Source: Enterocloster bolteae
Lineage (GTDB): Bacteria > Bacillota > Clostridia > Lachnospirales > Lachnospiraceae
Assembly: GCF_002234575.2 (NCBI RefSeq)
Contig: NZ_CP022464.2
Coordinates: 2,852,001-2,916,000, forward strand
DNA: 64,000 bases
Direction: 5' to 3'
Shown: piece by piece, positions 1-8,815 of the stretch
Layout: every line of letters begins with the position of its first letter
How positions within the stretch are numbered: the first letter of the stretch is position 1
The notes under the pieces: generated by a model
Told to the model about the DNA's origin: nothing
The model's database searches: none
What the model saw: only the letters and a program-made list of their open reading frames with translations
Made by a program: the position numbers and the translations under genes

Positions 1-324
1 ACAGGTACCAGGAAGCATATTTTTCTGTATGAGACAGTGATTATTCTGGGCGGGGTCCTGGGAAATATACTGGATATTTATGAGTTTCCCATCTATATGG
101 GGCCCTATATCGGCACCCTTTTCATATGTGTATTCGGACTGTCGGTTGGGATTTTTGTGGGCTGTCTGGTCATGTCCCTGGCAGAGACGCTAAAGGCACT
201 TCCGGTCATCAGCCGGAGGATTCACCTGGCCGTGGGACTTCAGTATCTGATATTTGCCCTGGCGGCAGGGAAAATGGCGGGGTCCCTGGTATATTTCTGG
301 AATCATATGGCCTCCCTGGGATGA
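1..324 (+). CDS. spoVAB: Stage V sporulation protein AB (5' end cut by window)
   Basis: The frame is open from base 1, so the N-terminus lies outside the window; 107 residues are visible. They contain three hydrophobic stretches and match the C-terminal part of SpoVAB as I know it: the YETVIILGGVLGN segment, the ETLKALPVISRR loop and the final GKMAGSLVYF helix, which resembles the end of the Bacillus protein. SpoVAB is a small inner-forespore-membrane protein of the SpoVA complex that moves Ca-dipicolinate during sporulation and germination. An internal GTG at 37 is an in-frame codon, not the start. It is followed 69 bases later by spoVAC in the same direction, as expected for the operon. Confidence 0.85.
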   Translation, partial: TGTRKHIFLYETVIILGGVLGNILDIYEFPIYMGPYIGTLFICVFGLSVGIFVGCLVMSLAETLKALPVISRRIHLAVGLQYLIFALAAGKMAGSLVYFWNHMASLG

Positions 325-393
325 TGTGGCCAAAGAGGATGAGCCAAAAAGGTTTAGGGCTGTCCGCAGCCGGATTTTGAGAGGAGTAAACGA

Positions 394-849
394 ATGGAGA
401 TTGATAAGAAAAAGTATGAGGAGTACGTGAAACAGGTGACTCCCACCCACAGCCTGGCAAAGAACATGGCGGCGGCCTTTCTGGTAGGCGGAATCATCTG
501 CGTGCTGGGACAGTTTGCCCTGAATTTCATGATGAACAGCATGGGTATGGACCAGGAAACAGCAGCGGCCTGGACTTTGCTGGAGCTGATTCTTTTAAGT
601 ATCCTGCTGACCGGATTCAATATCTATCCAAAGATTGTGAAGTTCGGGGGAGCAGGCGCCCTGGTGCCGATAACAGGATTTGCCAATTCCGTGGTGGCGC
701 CGGCCATCGAGTTTCACGCGGAGGGCGAGGTGTTCGGTGTTGGCTGTAAGATATTTACCATTGCCGGGCCGGTGATTTTGTACGGGGTTTTGACCAGCTG
801 GGTCTTGGGGCTGATTTACTGGGTTGGGACGATGATGGGGATTTTTTAG
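394..849 (+). CDS. spoVAC: Stage V sporulation protein AC
   Basis: This 151-residue membrane protein has a polar N-terminus (MEIDKKKYEEYVKQVTPTH) and four to five hydrophobic segments. SpoVAC family marks are the glycine-rich FLVGGIICVLGQ helix and the KFGGAGALVPITGFANS loop. In Bacillus, SpoVAC is the mechanosensitive pore-forming part of the dipicolinic acid channel. The start at 394 has a GAGGAG ribosome site 7 bases upstream. The gene is full length and undamaged. Normally spoVAD follows within a few bases; here an intrinsic terminator and about 6.5 kb of foreign DNA intervene, so the downstream spoVAD-spoVAE pair has probably lost its original read-through from this gene. Confidence 0.93.
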   Translation: MEIDKKKYEEYVKQVTPTHSLAKNMAAAFLVGGIICVLGQFALNFMMNSMGMDQETAAAWTLLELILLSILLTGFNIYPKIVKFGGAGALVPITGFANSVVAPAIEFHAEGEVFGVGCKIFTIAGPVILYGVLTSWVLGLIYWVGTMMGIF

Positions 850-894
850 TGGGTGGATAGGAAAGTAAAAAATAATTTGGAAATAGGCTTTATA

Positions 895-935
895 AGCAGG
901 GTGATGGATGAAAGTATTCATTAGCCTGCTTTTTT
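895..935 (+). terminator. Intrinsic terminator after spoVAC
   Basis: Arms AGCAGG (895-900) and CCTGCT (925-930) flank a partly paired GATGAA/TTCATT inner stem, followed by a run of T to 935. It would end transcripts from spoVAC before the defence insert. It may belong to the insert rather than to the original operon. Confidence 0.65.
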
Positions 936-958
936 GTCTGAAGACGAAGAAAGTATAT

Positions 959-1231
959 ATGGACGAAAAAATTCCAGAGAAAATTCCATATGAATTTAAG
1001 AAATATGAAAAGAGTGATGTGTTGATAGAAGATAATGAAAAAATGGATATAGTGAGATTAATGTTTTGTTTATGTTTTGATGAACTGAATCTGGGAAAGA
1101 TAGAGAGTGTTATAGAGTCTCAAGGGGGTGAAGCTCTGGCAAAATATAAGAAAACTAAGATTGTAGGTTGGTCATTAACAGAGATAAGAAAGATATTATC
1201 TGATTCTATTTTCGGAGATGAAAGGATATAG
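959..1231 (+). CDS. Small hypothetical protein upstream of the Gabija-like genes
   Basis: This charged, AT-rich frame encodes about 90 residues from ATG 959 (MDEKIPEKIPYEFKKYEK). The frame can be extended to an ATG at 908, but that codon lies inside the terminator stem, so 959 is preferred although its ribosome site is weak. I do not recognise the family. Base composition matches the adjoining defence genes rather than the spore genes, and the frame ends 217 bases before the nuclease gene. It could be a small regulator, an accessory component, or a decayed fragment; nothing in the sequence decides. Confidence 0.4.
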   Translation: MDEKIPEKIPYEFKKYEKSDVLIEDNEKMDIVRLMFCLCFDELNLGKIESVIESQGGEALAKYKKTKIVGWSLTEIRKILSDSIFGDERI

Positions 1232-1375
1232 AATTGTATTTGGAGAGGAGAAATTGCAAAGCTAATGAACAAGAGAAATGGTTGTGAGATATAAGGTATG
1301 AAAGCGTGGATTGTGTAGGGAATATAGAAATAGCAGTAAATTTATAGTGTAAATAGCAGTATGTGTATAAAATGA

Positions 1376-1404
1376 TGGGAATTTATCCATATATTTGGTA
1401 TAAT
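1376..1404 (+). promoter_or_regulatory. Putative promoter of the Gabija-like operon
   Basis: An extended -10, TGGTATAAT (TATAAT at 1399-1404), lies 45 bases before the nuclease start; the -35 region (1376-1381, TGGGAA) is poor. The 217 bases between 1232 and 1448 hold no other evident signal. Confidence 0.4.
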
Positions 1405-1448
1405 TGTGTACAGTCACATTAATATATGTAAAAAAGGGGATATGAAAA

Positions 1449-3506
1449 ATGTATTTATCGTGTGTAAGAATATGGAATTTTAGAAAATATGGTTATGCCA
1501 ATTTAGATGCGACTCCTGCATTAGAGGTTTATTTAAAGGGAGGATTAAATGTTCTTATTGGAGAAAATGATACGGGAAAGACAGCAATTATTGATGCAAT
1601 TAAATTTGTTCTTGGAACTAGAAGCCATGATACTTTACAAATAAAAGAATGTGATTTTTATGAGGATTTAAAAGGTGAACGAAGTGAATTATTGAAGATA
1701 GAATGTGTTTTTCAAGAATTAAGTGATGATGAGGCAGGCAATTTTCTGGAATGGCTTACATTTGATGGGGATAAGGCAGAGCTCAGTGTTCGGATGATAG
1801 CAAGACGTAGAGATAACAGAATTATGAATTCGATTACTGCAGGCATGCCAGAATTAGATACCCGCTTTGATGCAATTGAATTATTGAGAGTGACGTATCT
1901 TAAGCCGCTAAGAGATGCAGAAAATGAATTGAAACATGGTTACCATTCAAGGTTGGCGCAAATTTTGCTAAATCATCCACTTTTTACTAAAGAAAAAGAT
2001 CTTCATGTATTAGAAAGATACTTTGGTATAGCTAATCAAAAAATCGAGGAATATTTTAAGAAAGAAAAACTGGAAAAAGATGAAATTTTTGGAATTGAGG
2101 ATGGGGAGAAAGGTGCGAAAGAAATCACAGGGAAATTAGAAGCAACTTTACGAGAATTTATGGGTAATAATTATGATTCGCATGGTTATGAACCGATAAT
2201 TTCAGCAAGTAGAAATGAATTGACTAGTATTCTGCGCAGGCTAAGCCTAATTATTGCTCAAAATCAAGTTGGATTAGGTTCTTTAAATCAGTTATTTATA
2301 GCATTAGAATTATTATTATTTGACATAGAAAATCGCTTTAATATTGCTTTAATCGAGGAAATCGAAGCTCATTTACATCCTCAGGCGCAGTTAAGACTAA
2401 TTGCTTATTTACAAAATAAAAATGATAATGATAATAGTAATAAAAAGTTACAGTGCATTATCACGACACATAGCATAACATTAGCATCAAAAATAAAAAT
2501 ATCTAATCTGATATATTGTAAAAATAATAAAGCTTATATGCTAGATTCTGCCCATACTGCTTTAGAAAGTGGAGATTATAAATATTTAGAAAGATTTTTG
2601 GATTCTACAAAAGCTAACTTGTTTTTTGCTAAGGGAGTCATTTTTGTTGAAGGTGATGCAGAAAATATTCTAATGCCCGTTATCGCAAAAATAATTGGTA
2701 TGCCATTAGAAAAATATGGGGTCTCAATTGTTAATGTAGGAAGTCTGGCATTTCTTAGATATGCAAATATTTTCAAAAGAAAAAATGGAGAGTGTATAGA
2801 TATACCAATAGCAATAGTTACAGATTTGGATGTACGACCGGATTACTATTATGAAATAAAAAAAGAGGAGAATAAAAATATTGTTTATTCTATAGAAGAT
2901 TTGAAGGGTGCAGAGGAGATATGTGAATTAAAATGTTCAGATATTGAAGGAAAGTATTATATAAAGAAAGAAGACATTTATGAAAAAATAAAAGAACAAA
3001 ATAAGGTGAAAAAACTTAGCAAAAAAGTAAAGGATAGTATTGAAATTTATATTAAGAAAGAAGTAAGTACAGAACTATATAGAAGTTTTATCTTGGAGAA
3101 GAAAAAGGATAAATATTGTACGGATAAAGCGAGATTATTTACCAACAATTGGACATTGGAATATGATATTGCATTTAGCACTTTGCGAGTTTACTTATAT
3201 GCATCGGTGATGGCTGCAAAGAAAGTAAAAAAGCAGGATTCCATAGAAATTAATATATCAGAAGAATTTTTAGAGGCCAAAAGGATAATAGATGAGTGGT
3301 CCGCTACGGGAGACTCTCAGGAAATAATAGCGTATAAGATTTATGAAGATCTGCTGTTGAAAAATGCGTCAAAGGCAGTAACTGCTCAATATTTTTCAGA
3401 GATACTTGAGCAGAATGTTATCACCGTTAATGCTATAATAGCGAAGGATGAAAGTCTTTCTTATATAAAACAAGCTATAATGTATGCTTGTGGAAAGGAA
3501 TACTAA
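1449..3506 (+). CDS. gajA: OLD-family AAA ATPase/TOPRIM nuclease, Gabija GajA-like
   Basis: The 685-residue protein has the layout of overcoming-lysogenization-defect (OLD) nucleases. Walker A is GENDTGKT at residues 38-45, an ABC-type Walker B region ALIEEIEAHLHP lies near residue 300, and the TTHS switch near 338. A C-terminal TOPRIM domain follows, with the acidic FVEGDAE motif near 398 and TDLD near 458. In Gabija systems GajA is a sequence-specific DNA nicking nuclease held in check by nucleotides and released during phage infection. The described Bacillus protein is somewhat shorter, so this is a longer relative. RBS AAGGGG sits 9 bases before ATG 1449. It is followed 4 bases later by a helicase gene, the defining Gabija pairing. 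Codon use is strongly AT-biased against the host. Confidence 0.85.
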   Translation: MYLSCVRIWNFRKYGYANLDATPALEVYLKGGLNVLIGENDTGKTAIIDAIKFVLGTRSHDTLQIKECDFYEDLKGERSELLKIECVFQELSDDEAGNFLEWLTFDGDKAELSVRMIARRRDNRIMNSITAGMPELDTRFDAIELLRVTYLKPLRDAENELKHGYHSRLAQILLNHPLFTKEKDLHVLERYFGIANQKIEEYFKKEKLEKDEIFGIEDGEKGAKEITGKLEATLREFMGNNYDSHGYEPIISASRNELTSILRRLSLIIAQNQVGLGSLNQLFIALELLLFDIENRFNIALIEEIEAHLHPQAQLRLIAYLQNKNDNDNSNKKLQCIITTHSITLASKIKISNLIYCKNNKAYMLDSAHTALESGDYKYLERFLDSTKANLFFAKGVIFVEGDAENILMPVIAKIIGMPLEKYGVSIVNVGSLAFLRYANIFKRKNGECIDIPIAIVTDLDVRPDYYYEIKKEENKNIVYSIEDLKGAEEICELKCSDIEGKYYIKKEDIYEKIKEQNKVKKLSKKVKDSIEIYIKKEVSTELYRSFILEKKKDKYCTDKARLFTNNWTLEYDIAFSTLRVYLYASVMAAKKVKKQDSIEINISEEFLEAKRIIDEWSATGDSQEIIAYKIYEDLLLKNASKAVTAQYFSEILEQNVITVNAIIAKDESLSYIKQAIMYACGKEY

Positions 3507-3510
3507 TTAC

Positions 3511-5418
3511 ATGAGTATTGTGAACTTTATAGACGAGGATATCCATTACGCAGAAAAGATATTATTGGGAAATAAAACTTTTGATATAAATGAAAAACTT
3601 CCTATTATCAAAAGAATGGATAAGTCTATTTCTGTTATGGCTTGTCCTGGAAGTGGAAAGACAACTGCGCTTATGGGAAAGATTATAGCACTTGTCAATC
3701 ATTTACCACTTAATGATGGAAAGGGAATTTGTATAATTACACATACAAATGTAGCAATTAATGAAATTAAAAGTAGACTAGGAAGCAGAGGAGATATATT
3801 ATTTCAATATCCTAATTTTATTGGGACAATACAGGCATTTACAGATAAATTTTTGTCGATTCCTTTTTTAAAACAGGCATACAGACAAGGAATTACTGCT
3901 ATAAATGATGAGTATTATTATCAAAAAATGTTTCAGAGAAAAAAAGAGATTACTATTCTAAAGAAGTATGCATATGGAAAATGCGGTAGAGACTACTCAA
4001 AAATAGATAACTATATAAAAAGTATTGTATTGCGGAGAAAAGATGGAGAATTTGATTTCTGTACTGGAGACAAATCTTTAAATTTAAAAAACAAGTCATC
4101 AGACACATATAAGGCATTATATTCGCTATTGGTAGACAGTTTATTTAGTCAAGGAATATTACGATATGATGATACATACTTGTTAGCACAGATGTATCTT
4201 GAAGAACATCCAGAATTGTCATACTATTTTTGCTCTAGATTTCAATATGTTTTTATGGATGAGGTACAGGACAATAGGGGAGTACAGAATGAGATATTAG
4301 ATAAAATTTTTTTGCCGGAGCGAGTGGTTATTCAAAAATTTGGAGATATGGATCAGGCTATTTATGATGATAAAGAAGAGGTGGAGCGTAATGTTCTGGA
4401 GGATAGATATGAGATCTCAAAAAGTATGAGATTTCCACAAAATATTGCAGATATTATTGAAAATTTACGAGTTGAGCCACATAAAAAAACTTTAATAGGA
4501 AATGGAAATGCAGATGCATTCATTTACATATTAGTTTTTGAGCATGATAAAATCTGTAATGTAAAAGATAAATTTGTAGATTTGATTCTGGAACATAATC
4601 TTAAAAAAGAAAAATCAGTATTTAAGTGTTGTGGATGGGTTGGCTATAAAGAAAAAGAAGAACAGTTATCAGTTAAAAGTTATTATCCTATGTATATATC
4701 CAATAAGGATGTTACTATTAAACAGGTAGGCATGAGTTTTCAATCCATTTTGGAAGAAAATGCAAAGCATAATGTAACAGTAGGATTAATTTATAAATCT
4801 GTGATAGTATGTATTGTAAGATATTTGAATATGAATGATATTACATTTGAGGAAAAGCAGATTACGTATTCCATATTAGAAAAGTATATAAAAAACAATA
4901 TGACAATAGAATGGATAAATTTACGAAGTCTTATTGTAAGAGAGGCAACAAAAATTAAGAATTACGATGAAACAGCATTTAAAATAATTGGAACAGAAGC
5001 CTTGCATATAGTATTTCATTTTTTTGAGGAGTGTAATGAAAAACAGTTTTTAAAACTGTTTGAAAGACAAACTAATTCTAAAAAAGATGTCTTGTATAAT
5101 TGTTATACAAGGGACGGTGTATCTGTACTATTTGATACGGTTCATGGAGTTAAGGGGGAGACTCACACGGGAACTCTATATGTGGAAACGTATTTTAATA
5201 AAAAAACGGATATGCAACGGATTTTGAAGTTCATGAGTGGCAGCAATATTAAGAAGATGGGAGCAGATGAGAAAAAGGCATTAAAAGTAGGGTATGTAGG
5301 TATGAGTCGTGCAACAGACATGCTTTGTATTGCAATAGGAGAAGATACCTTTAAAATGTATGAAAAGGAAATAGAGGAATTGGAACAATCTAGAAAACTT
5401 CAAATATGTCATATTTAA
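3511..5418 (+). CDS. gajB: UvrD/Rep-like helicase, Gabija GajB-like
   Basis: This superfamily 1 helicase of about 635 residues has Walker A CPGSGKTT near residues 45-52 and motif Ia ITHTNVAINEIKSRL. Motif II DEVQD is near 250, motif III GDMDQ near 278, the SMRFPQN arginine motif follows, then motif V TVHGVKGETH and motif VI VGMSRAT near 595. GajB assembles with GajA and is thought to sense or process DNA ends and hydrolyse nucleotides to trigger the nuclease. The frame opens at ATG 3484 inside gajA, but ATG 3511 with GAAAGGAAT upstream is the better start, giving a 4-base gap to gajA and suggesting translational coupling. Middle regions are divergent from ordinary UvrD, as usual for this group. 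Confidence 0.82.
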   Translation: MSIVNFIDEDIHYAEKILLGNKTFDINEKLPIIKRMDKSISVMACPGSGKTTALMGKIIALVNHLPLNDGKGICIITHTNVAINEIKSRLGSRGDILFQYPNFIGTIQAFTDKFLSIPFLKQAYRQGITAINDEYYYQKMFQRKKEITILKKYAYGKCGRDYSKIDNYIKSIVLRRKDGEFDFCTGDKSLNLKNKSSDTYKALYSLLVDSLFSQGILRYDDTYLLAQMYLEEHPELSYYFCSRFQYVFMDEVQDNRGVQNEILDKIFLPERVVIQKFGDMDQAIYDDKEEVERNVLEDRYEISKSMRFPQNIADIIENLRVEPHKKTLIGNGNADAFIYILVFEHDKICNVKDKFVDLILEHNLKKEKSVFKCCGWVGYKEKEEQLSVKSYYPMYISNKDVTIKQVGMSFQSILEENAKHNVTVGLIYKSVIVCIVRYLNMNDITFEEKQITYSILEKYIKNNMTIEWINLRSLIVREATKIKNYDETAFKIIGTEALHIVFHFFEECNEKQFLKLFERQTNSKKDVLYNCYTRDGVSVLFDTVHGVKGETHTGTLYVETYFNKKTDMQRILKFMSGSNIKKMGADEKKALKVGYVGMSRATDMLCIAIGEDTFKMYEKEIEELEQSRKLQICHI

Positions 5419-5473
5419 ATGATAAATATAAATCTTATTAGTAAGAAAATTGATTATCATAGAAACAGCGTAG

Positions 5474-5877
5474 CTGGCTTGGAATGATACACCGGTTCAT
5501 AAAGCATTGAGGGAAACTTTGGCCAAATGTATTATCAATATAGATTTTTATGGCAAATTCGGTGTTACAACAATAAAAGAAGATAAACTTACCTTTGAAA
5601 GTCCTGTATACATCAGGTTGGGACAGGAACAGATTCGTAGAAGAGGGAAATCTGATCCAAGAAATAAGTCTTTGATGAAAATATTTAATTTGATCAATAT
5701 TGGTGACATGCAGGAAGCGGTGTGCCTAATATTTGTAATGTATGGGAGGATGATGACTAGGAGGAACCAGTAATAGAAGAAAGTTTTGAACCTGACAGAA
5801 ACTCGTTGATATTAAGATTAAAAAAGCAAGCAAATAAAACAGGCAAAAATATGGAGAAAATCCAGTTATATCTGTAA
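5474..5877 (+). pseudogene. 3' remnant of AlbA_2/Schlafen-type ATP-binding regulator
   Basis: Directly after a TAG at 5471 the frame reads LAWNDTPVHKALRETLA, then FYGKFGVTTIK, and SDPRNKSLMKIFNLINIGD. These resemble the C-terminal HATPase_c_4-type part of RecG-like transcriptional regulators with an N-terminal AlbA_2 domain. Near 5716-5722 a deletion shifts the frame; the next frame continues as PNICNVWEDDD, hits TAG at 5758-5760 where the family carries tryptophan, and goes on as EEPVIEESFEPDRNSLILRL to a final stop at 5875-5877. The N-terminal two thirds are missing. The gene is therefore truncated, frameshifted and interrupted by a stop. Its AT-rich composition matches the defence genes, so it probably arrived with them or in an earlier event. 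Confidence 0.75.
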
Positions 5878-6213
5878 AACTAAGGTATATTGCGGAACTG
5901 CTTGGATGGGTGTGGCAAGAACTATGCTCTCTGAGATGAATAATGCTGAAACATTGAGAGTCAATAGAAACAGAATAAATAGGTTGAAAAAATATTGAAA
6001 GCAGCTCAGATTTTGATAAATTTCGCGGTCCCATATTGACTTATTTAGGGAGATTTTAATTCGCAGTAAGTGAAAAAGATTTATCAGGCGGTACAACCGC
6101 AGTTAGGGACTGGGAAAGATTTCCTGTTCCATATTTTTCTTTTCAGAAACATGCAGTTGATATTTTAGTTTCTTTAATATCTCATGTTGGTTAACTGTAA
6201 CTAACATGAGATA
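5878..6213. other. Geneless AT-rich stretch with an inverted repeat
   Basis: No reading frame with credible protein character is present. The only structure is an inverted repeat: 6178-6193 (TATCTCATGTTGGTTA) and 6198-6213 (TAACTAACATGAGATA), 16-base arms with one mismatch and a 4-base loop. No T-run follows on the plus strand, so it is not a plain plus-strand terminator. It marks the point where AT-rich DNA gives way to GC-richer DNA. Confidence 0.6.
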
Positions 6214-7268
6214 AAGGAAAATTCGCGTTGAAGTACATATGGATTAATCCGGTGGCAGAGGACATGTACCTGGGAGGTATTGACGTGTTTCCTGAAAAAG
6301 TATGGACTCATATAGGTGCGGTGCAATAAGGGCTAGGCAGTTGTTGTTGAGGAGAAGGACAAAGTTCTGTCGGTGCGAGCTTGGATACAGTGGCTGTTAT
6401 GCGATGCCTTGCGGCAGGCAGGATGACAGCGGAATACCACATAGACATGAAAAACATGGCCCTGGAGAGCGAAGCCTAGGGGGACAGGGGCTCACTGTAA
6501 TACCGGACATTGAGCCGATTCTGATTCATTGAGCCAGGGAAATCTGAGAAAGAATTGACTTATGTGACGGACAGAAACTGATCAGCATGCCATGCAAGGC
6601 CCTGGCAGATGCAGGTCATGCCTTAAACTTAAGAACACTGGTTCCTGATAAGGAACGGACTTTTGCAGGAGCTGGAGGGCACGGTGGAGGGCGTCTGTGC
6701 GGAGTGTGCGGTACAGGCAGAGGTTATAACATGTTTGAAATCCAGCCCTGTCCCCTAAAATTTTTACGGTTATCTGGGGATGGACACAGTCGGTTTGACA
6801 GGGGAAGAAAACATAAGGGAATAATATGTGAATATGTCCATTGCGGACGCAAAGGCAGCCCTGGACGGCGGCAGCGTGGACGCGGCCCTCATTGCAGGTG
6901 CAGCCGCTTATCAGGCCAAGCAGCAGGGATATCATATGGTGGCTGACGGAGAAGGACTCATAAAAGCCATTATTGCCGTGGCTGTCAGGGAAGATTTTTA
7001 TGAAAAAAACCGGGATGTGATTGACCGTTTCATGGAAGCCCAGAAGCGTGTTGCCGCATTTATGAAGGATAATCAGGATGAGGTCCTGCAGATTGTGGCA
7101 GAGGAGCTGGATTTGGATGAAGAGGCGGTAAGGGAAATGTATGCCTGCTATGATTTTTCCATGGATGTTACCGATGAGGATAAGGCGGGCTTCCAGAAAA
7201 CAGCTGATTTCATGTTTAAATCAGGCATGATAGAGGAAGAAATGGATGTAAACAGTTTGTTTTTGTAA
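6214..7268 (+). pseudogene. Decayed ABC substrate-binding protein gene (sulfonate/nitrate type)
   Basis: The last 146 codons (from about 6828) are open and read like the C-terminal lobe of SsuA/NMT1-type substrate-binding proteins: NMSIADAKAALDGGSVDAAL, EGLIKAIIAVAVREDFYEKN, then a helical tail ending DVNSLFL. Just upstream, another frame gives YGYLGMDTVGLTGEENIRE, the expected preceding segment, separated by a stop; further upstream (6214-6780) only short, stop-rich fragments remain. No signal peptide, lipobox or start survives. Composition is host-like. It is best read as a broken host transporter gene, probably damaged when the adjoining defence DNA arrived. The open C-terminal part may look like a gene but lacks a ligand-binding N-lobe. 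Confidence 0.7.
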
Positions 7269-7312
7269 ATATCCCTGATAAGCAGGCTGCCTTTTTAGGT
7301 TCTTTTATTTCT

Positions 7313-7341
7313 GAGTATTTTTCCGGAAACGAGGGATACTG
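7313..7341 (+). promoter_or_regulatory. Possible sigma-G-like promoter for spoVAD
   Basis: GAGTA (7313-7317) and GATACTG (7335-7341), 17 bases apart, partly fit the forespore sigma-G pattern (G-A-T-rich -35, CATNHTA -10), 4 of 5 and 5 of 7 positions by eye. Weak, but a promoter is needed here now that spoVAD is separated from spoVAC. Confidence 0.25.
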
Positions 7342-7380
7342 TAATTATTACATCCTGTCACAGGAAGGAGAGTACATGAA

Positions 7381-8403
7381 ATGGGACAAATGAAAGGCAA
7401 GGCAAGTATTGAATTTGAACATCCCCCGGTCATCATAAGCGCTGGCTCTGTCGTTGGGAAAAAGGAGGGGGAAGGCCCTCTGGGAAGCCTGTTTGACGAG
7501 GTGGAACTGGACGATATGTTTGGTATGGATAATTGGGAGCAGGCAGAGAGCACCATGCAGAAGAAAACCGCAGATCTGGTCATTGAAAAGGGCGGCATAC
7601 GAAAGGGTGACCTGCGCTATCTGTTTGCAGGCGATCTGCTGGGGCAGCTCATAGCCACATCCTTTGGCACTGTGGATTTGGAGATCCCTCTTTTCGGGTT
7701 ATACGGGGCCTGCTCCACCATGGGAGAGGCATTGGGATTAGGGGCAATGGCGGTCAACGCAGGATATGCGGACCAGGTTATGTCCATGGCGTCCAGCCAT
7801 TTTGCCACTGCGGAAAAACAGTTCCGTTTTCCGCTGGCCTATGGGAACCAGCGGCCGCCCTCTGCCACATGGACGGTAACGGGCTGCGGCGCCGTGGTCC
7901 TGGCTGGAAACCGGAAAGATGGTATGGCCCGCATCGCAGGCATTACAACGGGACGCATGGTGGACATGGGCGCCAAGGATTCCATGAATATGGGAGCAGC
8001 CATGGCTCCGGCAGCATTCCACACCATTGAGCAGAACCTGGAGGATTTTCAGGTCAATGAGACCTGGTATGATAAAATCATTACCGGGGATCTGGGAGAG
8101 GTGGGAAGGACCATTTTGCTGGAGTTTATGAAGAATAAAGGAAGGGACTTAAGCCAGCTTCACATGGACTGCGGTATGGAGATATACGATAAGGAACAGC
8201 AGGACACCCATTCAGGCGGAAGCGGATGCGGCTGTTCCGCTGTCACCCTTTGCTCCTACATCCTCCCCAAGGTACAGGACGGCACATGGAAGCGGGTTTT
8301 ATTTGTCCCCACAGGTGCCCTGCTGTCCTCGGTCAGCTTCAATGAAGGACAGAGCATACCGGGCATTGCCCATGCAGTCGTCATTGAACATATAGACAGT
8401 TAA
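7381..8403 (+). CDS. spoVAD: Stage V sporulation protein AD
   Basis: This 340-residue soluble protein has a thiolase/ketosynthase-like fold. Family marks include the N-terminal PPVIISAGSVVGKKEGEGPL stretch, GDLLGQL, FGLYGACSTMGEAL and the SGGSGCGCSAVTL segment near the C-terminus. SpoVAD binds dipicolinic acid and delivers it to the SpoVA channel in the forespore membrane; it has no condensing activity despite the fold. ATG 7381 has AGGAAGGAG 10 bases upstream; the ATG at 7376 is out of frame. It is followed 12 bases later by spoVAE. The open frame is intact, so the insertion upstream did not damage the protein, only its operon context. Confidence 0.93.
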   Translation: MGQMKGKASIEFEHPPVIISAGSVVGKKEGEGPLGSLFDEVELDDMFGMDNWEQAESTMQKKTADLVIEKGGIRKGDLRYLFAGDLLGQLIATSFGTVDLEIPLFGLYGACSTMGEALGLGAMAVNAGYADQVMSMASSHFATAEKQFRFPLAYGNQRPPSATWTVTGCGAVVLAGNRKDGMARIAGITTGRMVDMGAKDSMNMGAAMAPAAFHTIEQNLEDFQVNETWYDKIITGDLGEVGRTILLEFMKNKGRDLSQLHMDCGMEIYDKEQQDTHSGGSGCGCSAVTLCSYILPKVQDGTWKRVLFVPTGALLSSVSFNEGQSIPGIAHAVVIEHIDS

Positions 8404-8415
8404 GGAGGAAATGAC

Positions 8416-8769
8416 ATGGACTATTTAAAAGCGTTTATCGTGGGAGGAATCATCTGCGCCCTGGTGCAGATACTGCTGGAAAAAACAAAGATGATGCCGG
8501 GGCGGGTCATGGTCACCCTGGTGGTCAGCGGTGCCATACTGGGAGCCATAGGGCTCTATGAGCCCTTTGCCAAATGGGCAGGGGCAGGAGCCACCGTGCC
8601 TCTTCTGGGCTTTGGAAACACCCTCTGGAAAGGCGTAAAGGAGGGAATCGGAGAGGACGGGCTTCTGGGTATCTTTAAGGGCGGATTAACGGCCAGTTCC
8701 GCGGGAATATGCGGCGCATTGGTATTCGGTTATCTGGCATCCCTTGTGTTTAAGCCGAAGATGAAGTGA
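8416..8769 (+). CDS. spoVAE: Stage V sporulation protein AE
   Basis: This 117-residue integral membrane protein has about four hydrophobic segments. The first helix, AFIVGGIICALVQILLEKT, mirrors the corresponding helix in spoVAC, as is usual for these paralogous channel subunits, and the GAGATVPLLGFGN motif parallels GAGALVPITGFANS in spoVAC. It forms part of the dipicolinate channel with SpoVAC. AGGAGG lies just before ATG 8416. It is the last gene of the spoVA set; the next gene is convergent and a two-way terminator separates them. Confidence 0.92.
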   Translation: MDYLKAFIVGGIICALVQILLEKTKMMPGRVMVTLVVSGAILGAIGLYEPFAKWAGAGATVPLLGFGNTLWKGVKEGIGEDGLLGIFKGGLTASSAGICGALVFGYLASLVFKPKMK

Positions 8770-8815
8770 TGAAAATGAATCTGGTAAGCATGAATGAAAT
8801 GAAGGTAACGGCGGT

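Noticed and set aside
6302..6946. Several short overlapping frames on both strands
   Set aside because: Stop-rich, no family sequence; treated as part of the eroded binding-protein gene.
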